NCBI GenBank assembly: GCA_938004025.1
Contig: CALKXC010000067.1
Span: forward strand, 1-7,000
Source of the DNA: an uncultured Leucothrix sp.
GTDB taxonomy: Bacteria > Pseudomonadota > Gammaproteobacteria > Thiotrichales > Thiotrichaceae
Length of the DNA: 7,000 nt
Direction of reading: 5' to 3'
The notes under the pieces were generated by a model, which made no database searches, had not been told where the DNA came from, and was given only the letters and a program-made list of their open reading frames with translations. A program made the translations under genes and the position numbers. Positions within the stretch are counted from its first letter, which is position 1. Every line of letters starts with the position of its first letter. This document shows positions 6,758 through 7,000 of the stretch, piece by piece.

Positions 6758-7000
6758 TTACTTAAAGTCATATCGTTTTAACCATCGAACATCCTTGTTG
6801 GTAATTTCATCTTTGAAACCGGCCCAGAGCTGGTCAAGCGTCTTTTGATAACTTGAAGCTATAGCTTGTGCAAACCGCTCTCCCCTTAAGATTTTTAGGA
6901 TAAATCGTTTGAATTTTAAAGGATTCTGAACCTGAAGGTATTTTACGAAAATGCCACTTTGCGCATAAAACATAGAGTTCCTAATCCCAAATTCTGCTGC
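6758..7000 (-). CDS. C-terminal fragment of a probable gluzincin/peptidase MA-like protein
   Basis: The frame is open to the window edge, so only the last 80 codons of a larger gene are visible; an internal ATG at 6973 is probably not the true start. The fragment begins AAEFGIRNSMFYAQSGIFVKYL and continues with a basic helix and a segment reading FAQAIASSYQKTLDQLWAGF. The pattern of YAQS plus a hydrophobic helix, then a short helix, then sSxxxLxxLWxxF, resembles the region after the active site in zinc-metalloprotease-like (peptidase MA or DUF1570-like) proteins. This is recognition from memory of the family pattern. The HExxH motif that would prove it should lie beyond the window. The gene converges with asd and ends 43 bases right of the asd terminator. 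It ends in KRYDFK. Confidence 0.6.
   Translation of the reverse strand, partial: AAEFGIRNSMFYAQSGIFVKYLQVQNPLKFKRFILKILRGERFAQAIASSYQKTLDQLWAGFKDEITNKDVRWLKRYDFK

Overview
The window reads as a chromosomal segment of a marine-type gammaproteobacterium. The best evidence is the aspartate-semialdehyde dehydrogenase, which follows the E. coli Asd pattern closely along its whole length. Base composition is mid-range with AT-rich intergenic DNA. I see no tRNA, rRNA, CRISPR array, transposase or prophage gene.

Layout, left to right. A Tat-exported family 5 solute-binding protein is read leftwards (29-1633). An AT-rich 277-bp divergent control region follows (1634-1910), holding candidate promoters on both strands and a 16-bp near-palindrome. 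Three tightly packed rightward genes follow: a DppB-type permease (GTG start, 1911-2891), a DppC-type permease (2888-3805) and a fused two-domain ABC ATPase (3792-5450). A 75-bp gap leads to asd (5526-6644), which ends at a clear intrinsic terminator (6687-6715). A leftward, convergent gene enters from the right edge; only its last 80 codons are visible (6758-7000), and it looks like the C-terminal end of a gluzincin-type (peptidase MA-like) protein.

How the genes work together. The first four genes supply every part of one peptide/opine-type ABC importer: periplasmic receptor, two membrane subunits, and one polypeptide that carries both nucleotide-binding domains. The receptor is transcribed away from the membrane and ATPase genes, so the shared intergenic region probably co-regulates both arms. 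Substrate specificity cannot be read from the sequence. asd makes aspartate semialdehyde for lysine/diaminopimelate, threonine and methionine synthesis. It has its own ribosome site and possible promoter, but no convincing terminator separates it from the transporter operon, so some read-through is possible.

I found no clear previously undescribed system. The points most worth a second look are the palindrome in the receptor leader, the unusual second ATPase half, the Tat-dependent receptor, and the neighbourhood of asd.
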